Assembly: GCA_020137815.1 (NCBI GenBank) | Contig: CM035357.1 | Span: forward strand, 1,423,020 to 1,487,019 | Direction of reading: 5' to 3' | DNA length: 64,000 nucleotides | Source: Hormiphora californensis | Lineage: Eukaryota; Ctenophora; Tentaculata; Cydippida; Pleurobrachiidae | Shown: positions 34,746 through 47,221 of the stretch, one piece after another | Numbering within the stretch: position 1 is the stretch's first letter | Layout of the letters: each line of letters starts with the position of its first letter | The notes under the pieces: generated by a model | The model's input: the letters and a program-made list of their open reading frames with translations, nothing else | What the model was told of the DNA's origin: nothing | Databases searched by the model: none | Position numbers and translations under genes: made by a program

Positions 34746-35385
34746 CACATTTCCGTGCAAATTTGCATTAGATATAGTTAGATAGAGGTTTCCAGTACAC
34801 CTTCTTTCTATTACTGATTATGCGCCTCCCCTTCGCCACTACATTCTCTGTCATACCCCTTATAGCAGTAGTTGGAAACGTTTTCAGAAAGACTAGCTTG
34901 GACTAAGAATTTCCCCTTCGCCAACGAAATGAGAGAGGAAGATAGCTGATAGACTGTTACCAAATGTTTAAAAGTCGAATTCCTTGCTGTTCATTCACTG
35001 CAAATATAAACGCCTTTTATAATGCATCTTGAAACTCCCCTTTGTTAGTTTGTCTCTCTTTAGCTGGCTTTATCCTTACTGCCGACCTGTTATTTGCCAT
35101 TTTACATGCTCGACCCTAGCTCTTACCGCTCCCAGGTTTAAAAAACAACATGTTTTTATCATACTATACCTTGTTTTGTTCAAACTCTTTTATAATAACA
35201 GTCTAACTTGGCAAACTATACCGGCACAACTCCGTCTAAATTGTAAAACCATAATTTGTCCAATTGTCCATCCTGTGAAACACATGTGGTACACAATTCC
35301 AGGAATAACATTTGCAAAACAGACCCTACTTTGCATAGTCATTACAGTCTTTACTCTAGCACATAGATTAGGGTACACACACACA

Positions 35386-35386
<1 letters not shown>

Positions 35387-35444
<58 letters not shown>

Positions 35445-35451
35445 TCCCTGG
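35387..35451. repeat. (CT)n tract
   Basis: About 30 CT units preceded by an ACAC run. Confidence 0.9.
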
Positions 35452-35924
35452 TTTGGCGTTTGTAATGCAGTTACTCCTACTGAAATTACCCATCATCAGG
35501 CGATGGGTTTATGCATTGCACTGCATTAAACTGGTAGGGTAGTGAGATAGAGAGAGATAGAGAGATAGAGAGAGATAGAGAGATAGAGAGAGATAGAGAG
35601 ATTATGGCCATGCAATATATGGTCGGTATTGTTTCTTCAGGAAAACGCCAAGGTCGAACAAATTGAACGAATATATTTGCAACCTGCACTCTACACAGTC
35701 ACAGTCTTTTCCTTCTCTACCGACACCATATATATACACACGTTGCACGTCCGTGTAGCTTTCACGCCTCTCTTGCTTGAAGAACTTTCTGAGTCCCAAT
35801 GTTAACCCATTATTGTCGTGATTTGTATCTTCTATCATCCTTAGTTTATTTGCTAACTGCTATCTATTCTACTAGTTGATATCGATCCTAATTTCCTAAT
35901 TGTGACACTAATTGGTTGCTAGGG

Positions 35925-35932
35925 TGACGTCA
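35925..35932. promoter_or_regulatory. consensus CRE (TGACGTCA)
   Basis: Perfect palindromic CREB/ATF site 13 bp before the ATG at 35946. Function is inferred only from the motif and its position. Confidence 0.35.
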
Positions 35933-35945
35933 TTGTGTGGTTGCC

Positions 35946-36029
35946 ATGGCATCAGCCGCCAGGCTACAAAACCAAAACAGGGAACTAGCACGCATCTACT
36001 CGGAGGAATATGACTCCCAGATCATTCGG
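35946..36029 (+). CDS. candidate first coding exon, 28 residues
   Basis: ATG in good context (TTGCCATGGC) directly after an in-frame TGA. The frame reads MASAARLQNQNRELARIYSE then EYDSQIIR and ends on a GTAAGT donor in phase 0. No partner exon is certain. The next plus-strand exons that accept phase 0 are at 41966 and 50350 (Kv exon 2), so it could be an alternative N-terminus of the channel or the start of a gene I cannot follow. Confidence 0.4.
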
Positions 36030-36598
36030 GTAAGTTGAGAATTATACTTGCAAACATGTGAGTCGCAGCTGACACTGCAGTCCGTATGTATGAACAATTC
36101 AAACCAACATGTGTGTCCGCGGCAGCTATGTTTCAAAGTGTGCAATGTGCCGAGATTGGATTGGTACATATATAATGGTAGGCTCATTATTGTAGGGAAT
36201 ATTAAAGTATCTGGCATATATCCCAATCCATTCCGGTGTGATGGGCCACACGTGCTAGGTATAATACTACTCAAGGGGGTGGTGGGATAATGTGATAATG
36301 TCTCCATGACAACCGTATAGGTGGGATAATGTGATAATGGGATACAGGATGTTTCCATGGCAACCATATGGAACTCCACCACCACGATGGCTTCCCAGAC
36401 ATCAGAGCTGTGTGATTCACTTATAGCTGTGCAGCCATGGACACTAGGTCACTATAGTTCTTCTTCGATACAAAGAGTTGAATTGTGCAGTCTACCAAAT
36501 TAGCAGTTTTTCTGATCTGTTTGTTGTTTCTGTTTGGACAATATACAAGCTGGTCGTTATATTTCTGGTGGAATTTCTGCTGTTTTGGATTAAACTGC

Positions 36599-36667
36599 AT
36601 GGCGGCCCCTCGTCTGAGTTTGACAGCTTTGAGCCAGACTGGCTCTTCCCAATTCAGCATCAATCTG
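36599..36667 (+). CDS. candidate first coding exon, 23 residues
   Basis: ATGGCGGCCCC start; reads MAAPRLSLTALSQTGSSQFS then INL and ends in phase 0 on GTAAGT. The frame is open upstream for about 110 bp, so a longer exon is possible. As with the exon at 35946, a phase-0 splice to Kv exon 2 would be in frame. Confidence 0.35.
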
Positions 36668-36929
36668 GTAAGTGAAACTGAGAGAGGGAACAACCATTTT
36701 GAAATTAATTGAGTAGAATACTATGTGATAGGTAAGATTTAACAGGTTTGGGAACCACATTATACGGAACTCTCATCACACGGTAATGCCAATGGCAATA
36801 AGAATTAACAACATTATTATTACTATTACAGTTTACAGTACTTAGCATATTTTGTGGTTTCATTAGAACGATTAAACTTGTTCTCTGAAATCATAAGCTG
36901 TTCTACAACCGGTTCATTAGGAATATCAG

Positions 36930-37022
36930 CTAGTAATACTGGTCCCTGATTGGCTGATAACCAGTCACGTGACCTAAATAACGAGTTCTGATTGGTTGTT
37001 TACTTGTTTCGGTCGGTTCCTA
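36930..37022. mobile_element. CAGGAACC MITE copy 4 (one end deleted)
   Basis: Lacks the first 16 bp or so; the right end reads GGTTCCTA. The 8-bp target duplication AATATCAG (36922-36929, 37023-37030) is intact. Confidence 0.9.
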
Positions 37023-37291
37023 AATATCAGGTAATACTGGCTACATGCTGACTACTACCTGAGGTGCACTGGTGCAGCGAGTGGATTTGTTGTCCTTTGC
37101 GTTGTCCTTAAAATTCTCCATTCCCGGCCTTTCCCTGATCTTTAGCATCTAGGCTCAGTTTTTTTTGTTCCCCTGCCACCTTTTCCTTGAACCTATTTCT
37201 AACTAATCTGGTTTGCCAATTAGAATATTCATGAGCATGTGGGGTAAATGAATAATGGCTTTCCATGAATCGATTTCTTGGATCTCCACTA

Positions 37292-37318
37292 TGTTCTCTC
37301 TCTCTCTCTCTCCTCTCT

Positions 37319-37359
<41 letters not shown>

Positions 37360-37391
37360 TTCTATCACTCCCTCTACCCTCTCTCTCTCTA

Positions 37392-37433
<42 letters not shown>

Positions 37434-37464
37434 GCTCTCTCTCTCCTCTCTCTCTCTCTCCCTT

Positions 37465-37511
<47 letters not shown>
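37292..37511. repeat. (CT)n tract, 220 bp
   Basis: Compound CT run with CTC and TAT interruptions; open in all three plus frames as SLSL repeats, which is not coding evidence. Confidence 0.95.
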
Positions 37512-37512
<1 letters not shown>

Positions 37513-37690
37513 AATCATTTCCGGATCATGCTCCCATCATTCCATTTTAACATTTAAGATCTTTGCTACTATTATGAGAGATTCGTAATGTCATTGTTAG
37601 GGCGTGTGTGTCAGGGAATGTCACAACCAAGCTATATATGTTCAATCTTGTTGTTGTTGTGCAGTAATAGGGGTCGAGTCCTTGTACATA

Positions 37691-39277
37691 CAGGGTGTCC
37701 CATATATTCTCCGGGTCGGTTGGCGAGCTGTCACGCAAAAACGGTGATAGTTGTGTGAAAACAAACTGCGGGAGTGTGCTGGATTAATTCCTTCCTAACT
37801 GATGGCTTTGTTTTAAAATTAAATTTCAAAAGTTCATTTTTCATGAATGAACATTTCTGCCGTTCATTCATGAATTCTGAAATATTGTTTACCTTGAGTA
37901 AGTAACTTTTCTTTGGCTCGCAATTATCTTTCCAATGAGCACCATAAAACTCAAATTGAAGCACCATGTCACATGACAGTTGAGAAAATGAACATGCATG
38001 ATTTTGGCTCTTTTTGCGACTTTCAATCGGCTGTATCACCGCTACCTTACCTTCAATCTTTTTGAAACTTTGGGTGAACATTGGATAAGCAAAGATCTTT
38101 GCTCACAAGAAAAATCAAGGTCAAAACTCAAAGTTCATTTTTAAGTTTTGGTAGTTCATTCCACTCATTCAGGAACCAACAACCCTAAAGTGATGGAAAA
38201 GTGATGGATTTTGTTTGGCCAATGTCCTGCACTCCTGCAATGACAGAGAGGTGTAGTAACGTGTTTCCGGGCTAGTTAGTGGGTGTCCATGTGATCTTGG
38301 TGATACCTGACACCTTCACTCAGCAATAATTAAGAGATTTTCTCAAATTAAAGCATGTGATTCGGGTCTACTGCGATTGGTATCGTGCAGCAATCTTGAG
38401 AGATCACATAGCACCTCAAAAATGATGATAAGTTCAATAAATTGAGTTGATTTATGATCAATAAGATTAAAACCGATGCCACATTGAACTCAACGACCAT
38501 TTTCGATCATAAATCAACTCATTCCATTGAACTAACCATCATTTTCGAGGGGCTATGAGATCTCTTAACATTGCTGCACGATACCAATCGCAGAAAAACC
38601 CCCAGAAAACCCAAATCACATGCTTCAATTCGAGAAAATCCCTTGATTATTGCTCAGTGAAGGTGTCAGGTATCACCAAGATCACATGGACACCCACTAA
38701 CTAGCCCGGAAACACGTTACTACACCTCTCTGTCATTGCAGGACATTGGCCAAACAAAATCCAACACTTTTCCATCACTTTAGGGTTGTTGGTTCCTGAA
38801 TGAGTGGAATGAACTACCAAAACTTAAAAATGAACTTTGAGTTTTGACCTTGATTTTTCTTGTGAGCAAAGATCTTTGCTTATCCAATGTTCACCCAAAG
38901 TTTCAAAAAGATTGAAGGTAAGGTAGCGGTGATACAGCCGATTGAAAGTCGCAAAAAGAGCCAAAATCATGCATGTTCATTTTCTCAACTGTCATGTGAC
39001 ATGGTGCTTCAATTTGAGTTTTATGGTGCTCATTGGAAAGATAATTGCGAGCCAAAGAAAAGTTACTTACTCAAGGTAAACAATATTTCAGAATTCATGA
39101 ATGAACGGCAGAAATGTTCATTCATGAAAAATGAACTTTTGAAATTTAATTTTAAAACAAAGCCATCCGTTAGGAAGGAATTAATCCAGCACACTCCCAC
39201 AGTTTGTTTTCACACAACTATCACCGTTTTTGCGTGACGGCTCGCCAACCGACCCGGAGAATATATGGGACACCCTG
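37691..39277. mobile_element. 1.6-kb near-perfect palindrome, TA target
   Basis: CAGGGTGTCCCATATATTCT at the left and its complement at the right, flanked by TA. The arms of about 770 bp are almost identical around a loop of about 45 bp centred near 38484. Each arm contains the same 116-codon open frame (38081-37731 minus and 38887-39237 plus, differing by about one residue), starting MFTQSFKKIEGK. No domain is recognised; mirrored conservation is expected from arm homogenisation. Non-autonomous Tc1/mariner-like by terminus and TA. Confidence 0.9.
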
Positions 39278-39364
39278 TATACGCTGTACCTATATTCCTA
39301 AAAAGTTCCATATTATTGGGTGGTTAGGTGGTTCTACATTGATATAATGTGAACTGGTCCTTGA

Positions 39365-39408
39365 TGACATAGACACCTGGCGGGGGTCGCGCCAGGTGTC
39401 TATGTCAC
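39365..39408. repeat. compact perfect hairpin
   Basis: TGACATAGACACCTGGCG pairs with CGCCAGGTGTCTATGTCA across a loop of about 7 bases. The flanking CTGGTCC motif appears on both sides (39354, 39414). Confidence 0.8.
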
Positions 39409-39983
39409 CAAAACTGGTCCATGATTCTCATATTGTATATTGTATACTTGACTTGCTCAAATCTTCTTTGTTAGAAAAAGGGCACGAGCAATACAGCTGT
39501 ACACCTAAGACAGATCCCATGCCATAAAAAGCGAGTGCATGAGATCTAAAGTACACTGTCTTGTTGTTTTGTGTATTTTGGGTTGTCCCTCTCTTAAATT
39601 CCTTTTGGCTCTCCCTCCCATTCTCTCCCTCCCATTCTCTCCCTCCCATTCTCTCCCTTCCATTCTCTCCCTCCCATTCTCTCCCTCTCATTCTTCTGTG
39701 CTATGGGATTTCGTTTCCACAAACCCTACTTGATTCCTTTCTGTGTCTCAGGCGGCTGTTCGACCCTCTCTCTCTCTCTCACTGCCCCCTGGACAAACAA
39801 AACAAGCCTCAGGCTGGTGCAGGTTTCTATAGGAAATTTTACAAATTTTACCCGCATATGTGTATTTTGCTTGTCTCTTGCCCTAACATCCCTCCCTGTG
39901 TTGGTGTTGACGGCTCCTTAGTCACTACCGGCTTAGTTCAAATTACTCACGGTCCTTAGTCGGTTAAACCTGACAATCCATTT

Positions 39984-40090
<107 letters not shown>

Positions 40091-40197
40091 GTGCATACCT
40101 CCACAACCCTCTTTTAATTCTTGTTAAATTCCCGCTTCAACTAGGTATAAAACTATTGAACGGCCTGTTGCACATTCCGCTCAGTGATACCATACTT

Positions 40198-40252
40198 TTG
40201 GTTACGAAGTCACCCCTTGTATTGCATAACAGAGGGGTAATTTCATTGTACC
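40198..40252. mobile_element. TTGGTTACG MITE (second family) copy
   Basis: TTTGGTTACGAAGTCACCCC at the left and GGGGTAATTTCATTGT at the right, flanked by ACCATACT and ACCATACC. Related to the copies at 52145 and 56698. Confidence 0.6.
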
Positions 40253-40744
40253 ATACCATACTTAGAGGTTTCTACAATTTAATCGGCCCATTATGCAGCT
40301 ACGAACAAGGAAGCACCATTTACCACACCTATTATAAAACACTTTCGTGTTCTTTAGATCTGAGTACTTGAACAGAACACTGCAGTGTTCACAACTGGTT
40401 TACCTTCAGCTTATGAGCATTTGAACACAATCAACCTTGGAGGGTGAACTTAGCTTCAGCACGTATAATTTGAACAACCCTTTATATCTTCTGTCTTCCC
40501 TTTTCCGCTTTATCGATCCGTTAAACACGTGAAGCAACTGGAATTAATGTACCATTAACACTTAAATGCAACACATGTGTAGTTCTGCTTCTGGCAATGT
40601 TAAAGTCCTAATTCAATCTCTTGACATACATTTAGAGCTACACTCCTTCGTTTATCGTTCTCTTTTCGCCGTTTGAAGTTGTGTTAAATTTACTGTTACT
40701 GTTTTTGAGGTTTGGATTCATTTGCTATAATGGTTGAAGGATAG

Positions 40745-40853
40745 CAGGAACCGGCCGAAACAAGTAAACAACCAATCAGAACTCATTATTTAGGTCACGT
40801 GACTGGTTATCAGCCAATCAGGGAACAGTATTTCCTGATTCGGTCGGTTCCTG
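40745..40853. mobile_element. CAGGAACC MITE copy 5 (full length)
   Basis: 109 bp with complete terminal repeats (GGCCGA in place of GACCGA at the left). The target duplication is decayed (AAGGATAG against CCGGATAT). Inserted between the ATG at 40730 and the ATG at 40865. Read from the first base its frame is open and continues into the exon below. Confidence 0.9.
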
Positions 40854-40864
40854 CCGGATATAAT

Positions 40865-41731
40865 ATGGATGAGAAACCAGGACCAAGTCATCGGTTAATA
40901 CGACACTCGGCCCGTGTGGTATTGGACCATAAGATGACGCGGAAAGCCAGTGGGAGAAGGGAATGCCATGTTAGCCAGTATGACCCGGATCTAGGGAGGA
41001 GAAAGGTAAATTATCTTACTCTACTAAATACAGCTGTATTATTTCGTTGTGTTACTCTACTTTTATACTTATAGGTAGGTAGGTACATTAGTGAAGGGCA
41101 CAGGGAGTGATAGAGAAGGATACACGTATATCCTTCTCTGTCACTTCCTTCCCCTACTTCAACCTCTTACTCAATAAGGGTAAGAAAGGTAATTTGTCTT
41201 ACTATATTTTTGTAGGTAGGTAGTAGGTGAATCTCCTACTCAACACGCTATCTAGGGTAATAGTAAGTACGGTTGCCAGCTGCATACTGTAGGCTTGTTC
41301 TGTCCAGGTAGAGGCCGGTTAGTAATATCCATAGTCATGATATAGCGTGTATCACCGGAAGAGTCCAAGGAAAGACAGACTTTTTGTGGATTCCCTCTCC
41401 GTGCATGTGTCAAAGCAGTACAGTATTGACGTATCTTGTGTTATATATGTTACACCATTGTGTTACACCATATACAACTTCTAGCTGCTAGTTGTGAATG
41501 TAGTGTGATGGACTAGCAAATTGAAACGGGACCAGCAGAGAAAGAGTGAAAGTGAGGCTGGTCATTATAGCTTGCAGAACTTCCAATAACTCTCTGAGCT
41601 GAGTTTCTGATTAGTTGCTGGCCCCATGTACTTAGTTGGAATTATCCTGCCTGCTCAACGGCTACATCTATCTCCTGTTTCTGTCTCTCTTTTCTAGTTC
41701 TATTCTTTCTATCTCTCTCTCTTTCTCTCTA

Positions 41732-41800
<69 letters not shown>

Positions 41801-42139
41801 CAGTTTTTCATTCTTCCACTGACACTGTCTCTATTGTACTCCAAGCTTTCTTCTCCTTCGCGTGTTGAAAGACGCTACACATATGTCATTACTTAGACCA
41901 AACTCTAACTCCCCTTGCTTGTACTAACCTCTCTCCTAAAGTTTGTTTTCTTGTACAACATCTAGGAGCACCAACTATACTACCCTGTGATTAATGATTG
42001 TGCTCTAAAGCTTCTATCCAAAGAAAACCGTTCTGAAATGCTGAATTCTGCATTCTACGCCCTACTCTTCGTGTTTAGGAGACGCTCCCTCTTTGTGATT
42101 CAGGTAAGGAGGGGGAGACGCTCCCTCTTTGTGATTCAG
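40865..42139 (+). CDS. two spliced coding exons, possible Kv alternative N-terminus
   Basis: Exon 40865-41005 reads MDEKPGPSHRLIRHSARVVL, then DHKMTRKASGRRECHVSQYD and PDLGRRK, with donor GTAAAT in phase 0. Exon 41966-42103 (acceptor ACATCTAG) reads EHQLYYPVINDCALKLLSKE and ends FVFRRRSLFVIQ at a GTAAGG donor in phase 0. The donor region is duplicated: a second CAG|GTAAGG at 42139 adds 36 in-frame bases encoding VRRGRRSLFVIQ. The ancestral start was probably the ATG at 40730 (MVEGYNMDEK without the MITE); a TAG now follows it, so 40865 is chosen. Not recognised by family. Highly basic. Phase 0 would fit Kv exon 2 at 50350. Confidence 0.5.
41700..41802. repeat. (CT)n tract with TATC interruptions
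   Basis: Lies in the intron between the exons at 40865 and 41966. Confidence 0.9.
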
Positions 42140-42206
42140 GTAAGGAAGAGGGGCTATTGCAGCAAGCAATTCTCGAGTTCTATAGTTTGGCACTGCACTT
42201 TAGATA

Positions 42207-43084
42207 CCGTGTGCGGCAAAAAAAAGCCCCCCCTAGACCACCATAGTTGCCGATGTGGTGGAGAGCTGTAACTTGGCAGGGTTGCTCCACTATGTCTATC
42301 TTGATCCTGACAGAAAAATCAGAGCTCTAGCTCAAAATTCATTTTCATGAACGGAATGAACATTGTCATTCATTCCAGGAAAAAATATTTTCCGGTTCAA
42401 AATTTAACCAATTATGTTTGGCTATCGATTAGCTTTCCAATGTGACCAAGATCAGCTAAATTGGACAACCACAAGAGACACAGTGTCATGTTTCTTAAAG
42501 TTAGTCAGGTCATGTGATCTTCACTGAATCGTTGATCGTGTTCAGTATTACGAATTGGTCTAAGTGGTAGAGAATCACGTATCACATCTGCTAATGAGGG
42601 ATGACGATGCTGATTGGTCATCAGATCTGTAGCTCTTTGATAAATGTCCTCTTTCCTCGAATCACATCACCCTGTATTGGTACACATACCCAATTAGCGG
42701 CCATGATACGAGATTCCTTTGCCCATTGGCCCGATTAGCAATCCCGGAAACTCAACGATTCGGTGAAGATCACATGACCTGACTAACTTAAAGCAACATG
42801 ACACTGTGTCTCTTGTGGTTTGTCCAATTTAGCTGATCTTGGTCACATTGGAAAGCAAATCGATAGCCAAACATAATTAGTTAAATTTTGGACCGGAAAA
42901 TATTTTTTCCTGGAATGAATGACAATGTTCATTCCGTTCATGAAAATGAATTTTGAGCTAGAGCTCTGATTTTTCTGTCAGGATCAAGATAGACATAGTG
43001 GAGCAACCCTGCCAAGTTACAGCTCTCCACCACATCGGCAACTATGGTGGTCTAGGGGGGGGGGCTTTTTTTTGCCGCACACGG
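42207..43084. mobile_element. 0.88-kb palindromic element, TA target
   Basis: CCGTGTGCGGCAAAAAAAAG at the left and its complement at the right, TA on both sides. Arms of about 330-430 bp include GATCCTGACAGAAAAATCAG mirrored at 42968. No coding content. Begins about 70 bp after the duplicated donor of the exon at 41966. Confidence 0.85.
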
Positions 43085-43967
43085 TATAACAACACGTTCC
43101 TAATCACTGCACTGGCAAGTGCCCCGGGGCCCATCCACCCCCCCCCCCCTCCAAGAAAGCAAGAAAGATGCGAGGGGCCGTTCGGCCCCGAAGCTAGAGA
43201 GAGAAAGAAATAGAGAGAAAGAAAGAATGACGAATGTGTGTGAAGTAGGGGGCGCGAAGCCTCTAAAGTGCACACTCTCCCTTCACTCCCCCAGTGCAGT
43301 ACCATACGAACGCGATGAGACCGGATTTCGGGATCAAATTACACAAGCATGCTGTTGAGCTAGAGTTTTGAAACTTGGTATCCAGCTTTCCTTTTACTAT
43401 CACTTCTGGCATCCAAAGTTACAGGCTGATAGGAGCTAAGATGCCGAAAACGGTAGGGGTGTCAAATCCGGGTTATAAAAGTGTCGTCTATAGATCTATA
43501 TATATATATATATATATACACGACCCAAATCCGGGGAGCTTAGCTCTTCAAAACGGTAAACGCTTCGAAGTTGAAATTTTGTGGAGTCATAGTCCTTGAT
43601 AGGGTGCGTGTAATAGGATATTTTTCGTTTCAAATAACCTTAATTAAGACCTAATTATGCCATACTTAAATATGCATTTCCCACCTATCTCCGAAATGGG
43701 TGGTCGGAGAGACTTCTTTAAAAGCTCATTTGAACCAGAAAGGTCGATTTATGGGGGGTCCTTCCCCGAACAAAAAGTCGTATCTCGCACCCTTCTGGAT
43801 TTATTCACATATTTTTGATTTTATGCATATCTTGAATATCTTGAAACTGGCTCATGCTAGATACATGAAATTTAGCTCATCCGAACCAAGATAATTTGAC
43901 GTAGAAAGGTAGAAGTGCATGGGGATTTACCAAAAGGGGAGAAACGTCATACCAAAAAGATGAGAAA

Positions 43968-44155
43968 CTAGTACCAAAAACCAATAAAATTGGTTTGGAT
44001 AACCCGGGGCCCAAAGGCGTCGGGATGCAAAATGTTAGTGATAAAAAGGATTACTTGTACAGGAAAGTCTAAAAAGGCGTCAAGACTACAGCTGTAGCTG
44101 ATAGCCTTTGGGCGCCGGGTTATCCAAACCAATTTTATTGGTTTTTGGTACTAGT
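43968..44155. mobile_element. small fold-back MITE
   Basis: ACTAGTACCAAAAACCAATA, then AAATTGGTTTGGATAACCCG, are repeated as the inverse complement at 44100-44155, with about 85 bp between the arms. No target duplication resolved. Confidence 0.75.
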
Positions 44156-44397
44156 TCTAATGTAGTTGTGTGTTTCATGCATGCCAGCATGCCTCCTGAA
44201 TCAGGAGTCCTGACTCCTGATCCTAAGTCTATCTTGCCCTAAGTTCCTTTCCCAATTCCTTCTCACTCTCACTCTATTCCATCTCTGATTATAGAGACGC
44301 ATATATGATTCCTTGACATCCATTATCAAGATTATCACTCCAGTTATATTCCCCTGCTGTTGTAATATTATAGTTGTCCCTGTTTCCGCCTTCTCTT

Positions 44398-44399
<2 letters not shown>

Positions 44400-44459
<60 letters not shown>

Positions 44460-44503
44460 CTCTCTTCTCTCCTCTCTCTCTCTCCTCTCTCTCTCTTTCT
44501 CTC

Positions 44504-44535
<32 letters not shown>
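44400..44535. repeat. (CT)n tract
   Basis: Compound CT run of about 135 bp. Confidence 0.95.
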
Positions 44536-44559
44536 CTTCACTCTCCCTCACCTCGACTA

Positions 44560-45775
44560 CCTGTGAGTGTATCTATCGATTCCGCGGTTTACTGTAGTGT
44601 CATAACTGATTACACACATTGGAAACAATGAACAAGATCATACCATTCTTCATCTTTTGTGGCGACTTGGTCTTTTGTGTGCAGGCAATCTCATCCTGGC
44701 TACAGCTGCAGGTCGTCTTTGTTTATCGAAGGCTATGCAGTATCCAGATTCCAGATTCTACAGTTCACTCAGCTTGTTTGTATATCGCAGCACTGCTGTC
44801 TGCTACATTTCCTGATCTTTGTTACCAATTTTATCAATCTTACAAATTAATTTGTCGTTACACCAATTTGTATCTGTTAGCTTTGTTTATAGCTTTTGAT
44901 CTCTATCAGCCACCGTATACAACATCCTCTATCACATTCATATTGTAGCAAAAAGTTAAGTAGTAAAAAGAAGTAAAAAAGAATAGAAGTAGACAAGAAG
45001 TAGAAAAGTAGCGAGAGAGGTATTATAAAGGGCCGATAGAAACTTTGAGCTGTTGACAAGGTTGTATCAAATGCGGCAGCAGTTTGTTACTCAACAAGCA
45101 GCAGTAGGAATCATAGTGAATCGAAGACAGGACAACATGAGCAACTGAGGAACTGACAAGGCCAAGGTAGTTTCGAATAAATTTGAAGGAGGGATGGATT
45201 TTGATATGTCTGCATTTCTCGAGACTTTCTTTCAGAGCAGACTGTGAGGTAGAAACATATGTTAGATAGTAGTCTGTGTTGTTTGTTGTTTGTTGCGATG
45301 ATCATTGCATTGGCTAGATCAGCTAGAAAGGGTCCGATCCAATTATTGAACAATAGATGAAAGACGTTATTAGAATTGCTTTTACGACACTTCTACGTGG
45401 GTATTATTCCTAACATGGTCGCTCGTAGTGGGAAAACGGTAATGGAAAACTGAAATACAGTAAGACGACGCGCAACCGTGGCCAATCAGGGCGCTAGTAC
45501 GTGCTGAACACATGCACTTTTTGCCGCGTGTTATGCAACGTGCGTGTCTCATTACTGTATTTCTATTACGGTAATACGACTACAAGCAGCACTGTAATTC
45601 TTAAACGGCTTCCCCCTTGTGTGTTTACGTCTACAAATAGGGAGAGAAATATATGCGATAGACAATAACCAGCTGACATATATTGACACACCAGCCACTG
45701 TCCTTCTTTTTTTTGTTTCATTACTAAGTCTTTTTCAGTTCTGTTTGTTTCATTACCATGGGTCTTTACAGTTGC
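44560..45775. other. no gene recognised
   Basis: AT-rich sequence with several short hydrophobic open frames on both strands but no splice-supported exon and no family resemblance. Confidence 0.5.
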
Positions 45776-45779
45776 ACAG

Positions 45780-45908
45780 TTTCGAACTGCTAGTGGCAAC
45801 TTATTAATTTGGGCTGCTAGTAGTAGATTCTTGTCACACGTCATGTATAGGAGACGGAGTGGTGTAACGATTGTAACAGCTATTGGGCCTCCTGTTAGCC
45901 GCAAAAAG
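45780..45908 (+). CDS. weak candidate exon, 43 residues
   Basis: Acceptor TTGCACAG, donor GTGGGT, phase 0 at both ends. Reads FRTASGNLLIWAASRFLSHV and continues MYRRRSGVTIVTAIGPPVSR before KK. It would fit between the exon at 41966 and Kv exon 2 without shifting the frame. Supported only by splice signals and phase. Confidence 0.2.
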
Positions 45909-46008
45909 GTGGGTTTCAGAAGATGCATGTGTGTGGCTCTGTTAATGAGTGTCGTAATGGGTTACTGTTAGAAACCAACGAAGTTATTACGTATCCTTCA
46001 AGTAAAAT

Positions 46009-46123
46009 CAGGAACCGACCGACACAAGTAAACAACCAATCAGAACTCGTTATTTAGGTCACGTGACTGGTTATCAGCCAATTGCAATCAGGGACCAGTA
46101 TTTCCTGATTCGGTCGGTTCATG
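46009..46123. mobile_element. CAGGAACC MITE copy 6
   Basis: 115 bp owing to a 6-bp insertion (CCAATTGCAATCAG) that splits the second CCAAT box. The right terminus is TTCATG. Target duplication AGTAAAAT/AGTAAAGT. Confidence 0.9.
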
Positions 46124-46376
46124 AGTAAAGTAAGTGAGCTCTACTTTGCATTTTGGCGCCATTATAGCTCTCCGAATCGGAATAGGGAGATCTCTTGGAC
46201 TACATCGCAGTGTCAGCTGGTTCAGCAGCTGTACTAACTTATGAATAATTGCACCGACCCTTTGTAGAGCTTTCGCTATATAGATCACACACTACTATAG
46301 TAGCTAACAGTCCTTATTGAGAGCATTTGTAGTTAGCACCATCGAGAGTTGAGACCTAGCTGGCCCTCCCCCCCCC

Positions 46377-46380
46377 TCTC

Positions 46381-46426
<46 letters not shown>

Positions 46427-46436
46427 CTTCTCTGTT
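46377..46436. repeat. (CT)n tract
   Basis: Short compound CT run. Confidence 0.9.
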
Positions 46437-46694
46437 TCTTTTCTCTATTCTCTCCTCCTCTCTTTTTCTCTTTTTTCTTTCTCTCTATCACTGTTATTAA
46501 TCCACTATCTTGTAACGATAATAATAAAGCTAAGTTGTGAGAGTGAAAGCAATGATTAGGGGAAGATAGATTGGAACGGAAATAAGAAAGGAGAGGGAAT
46601 GAGAGATTGGGCGTTCAAAGAAAGGAAGAGGGAGTGAGAGATTAACAAACAATTAAACCATTGCCTCTATAACTTATGCAAAAGTAAATGAAAG

Positions 46695-46697
<3 letters not shown>

Positions 46698-46785
<88 letters not shown>
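46698..46785. repeat. (GA)n tract
   Basis: GA run with one GGA slip. Confidence 0.95.
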
Positions 46786-46788
<3 letters not shown>

Positions 46789-47054
46789 GAGGGGGAGAGG
46801 ACGTTAGTACGTTGCTGATAGACGGTATAGTGTCGAAGTAGTACAGATCCGTATGCTTGCACCCCGACTCGATTCACCGGTCAAGACTCAATTGAGACAC
46901 ACTTGCTACATCGAACACACATACCACACACATGTGTGTATCACATAGGATGTGTAACTTTATTGGTTATATGGGTTGTAATATAATGTATCACTAACCA
47001 CACTACCACAACTGCACTCACTTCCCTTGTTGTGCTTGTATTGCCCAAAACTGT

Positions 47055-47143
47055 TGTCGTGAACTGTTATCCATTCCTTCGCAAAGTTATTGTATTTCCT
47101 TCGCAAAGTTACTGTATTTCCGTCGCAAAGTTATTTGCTATAC
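47055..47143. repeat. 24-bp tandem repeat, three units
   Basis: Unit TTCCTTCGCAAAGTTATTGTA(T) repeated three times with one or two changes, immediately upstream of the ATG at 47144. Confidence 0.7.
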
Positions 47144-47221
47144 ATGGCGGGGGCCCGGGGCAGCATTTTCAGTACAACGTCAGTGGACCTAAAGCATATT
47201 GAGTTTCACGTGTGTTACAAG
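47144..47221 (+). CDS. candidate first coding exon, 26 residues, GC donor
   Basis: ATGGCGGGGGC start; reads MAGARGSIFSTTSVDLKHIE then FHVCYK and ends AAG|GCAAGT, the consensus of the rare GC-AG intron class, in phase 0. It could splice in frame to Kv exon 2. The frame is open upstream for about 50 bp, so it may be internal. Confidence 0.35.

Noticed and set aside
37731-39237. Mirrored 116-codon frames as host genes
   Set aside because: They are the two arms of one palindrome; identity follows from arm homogenisation and no domain is visible.
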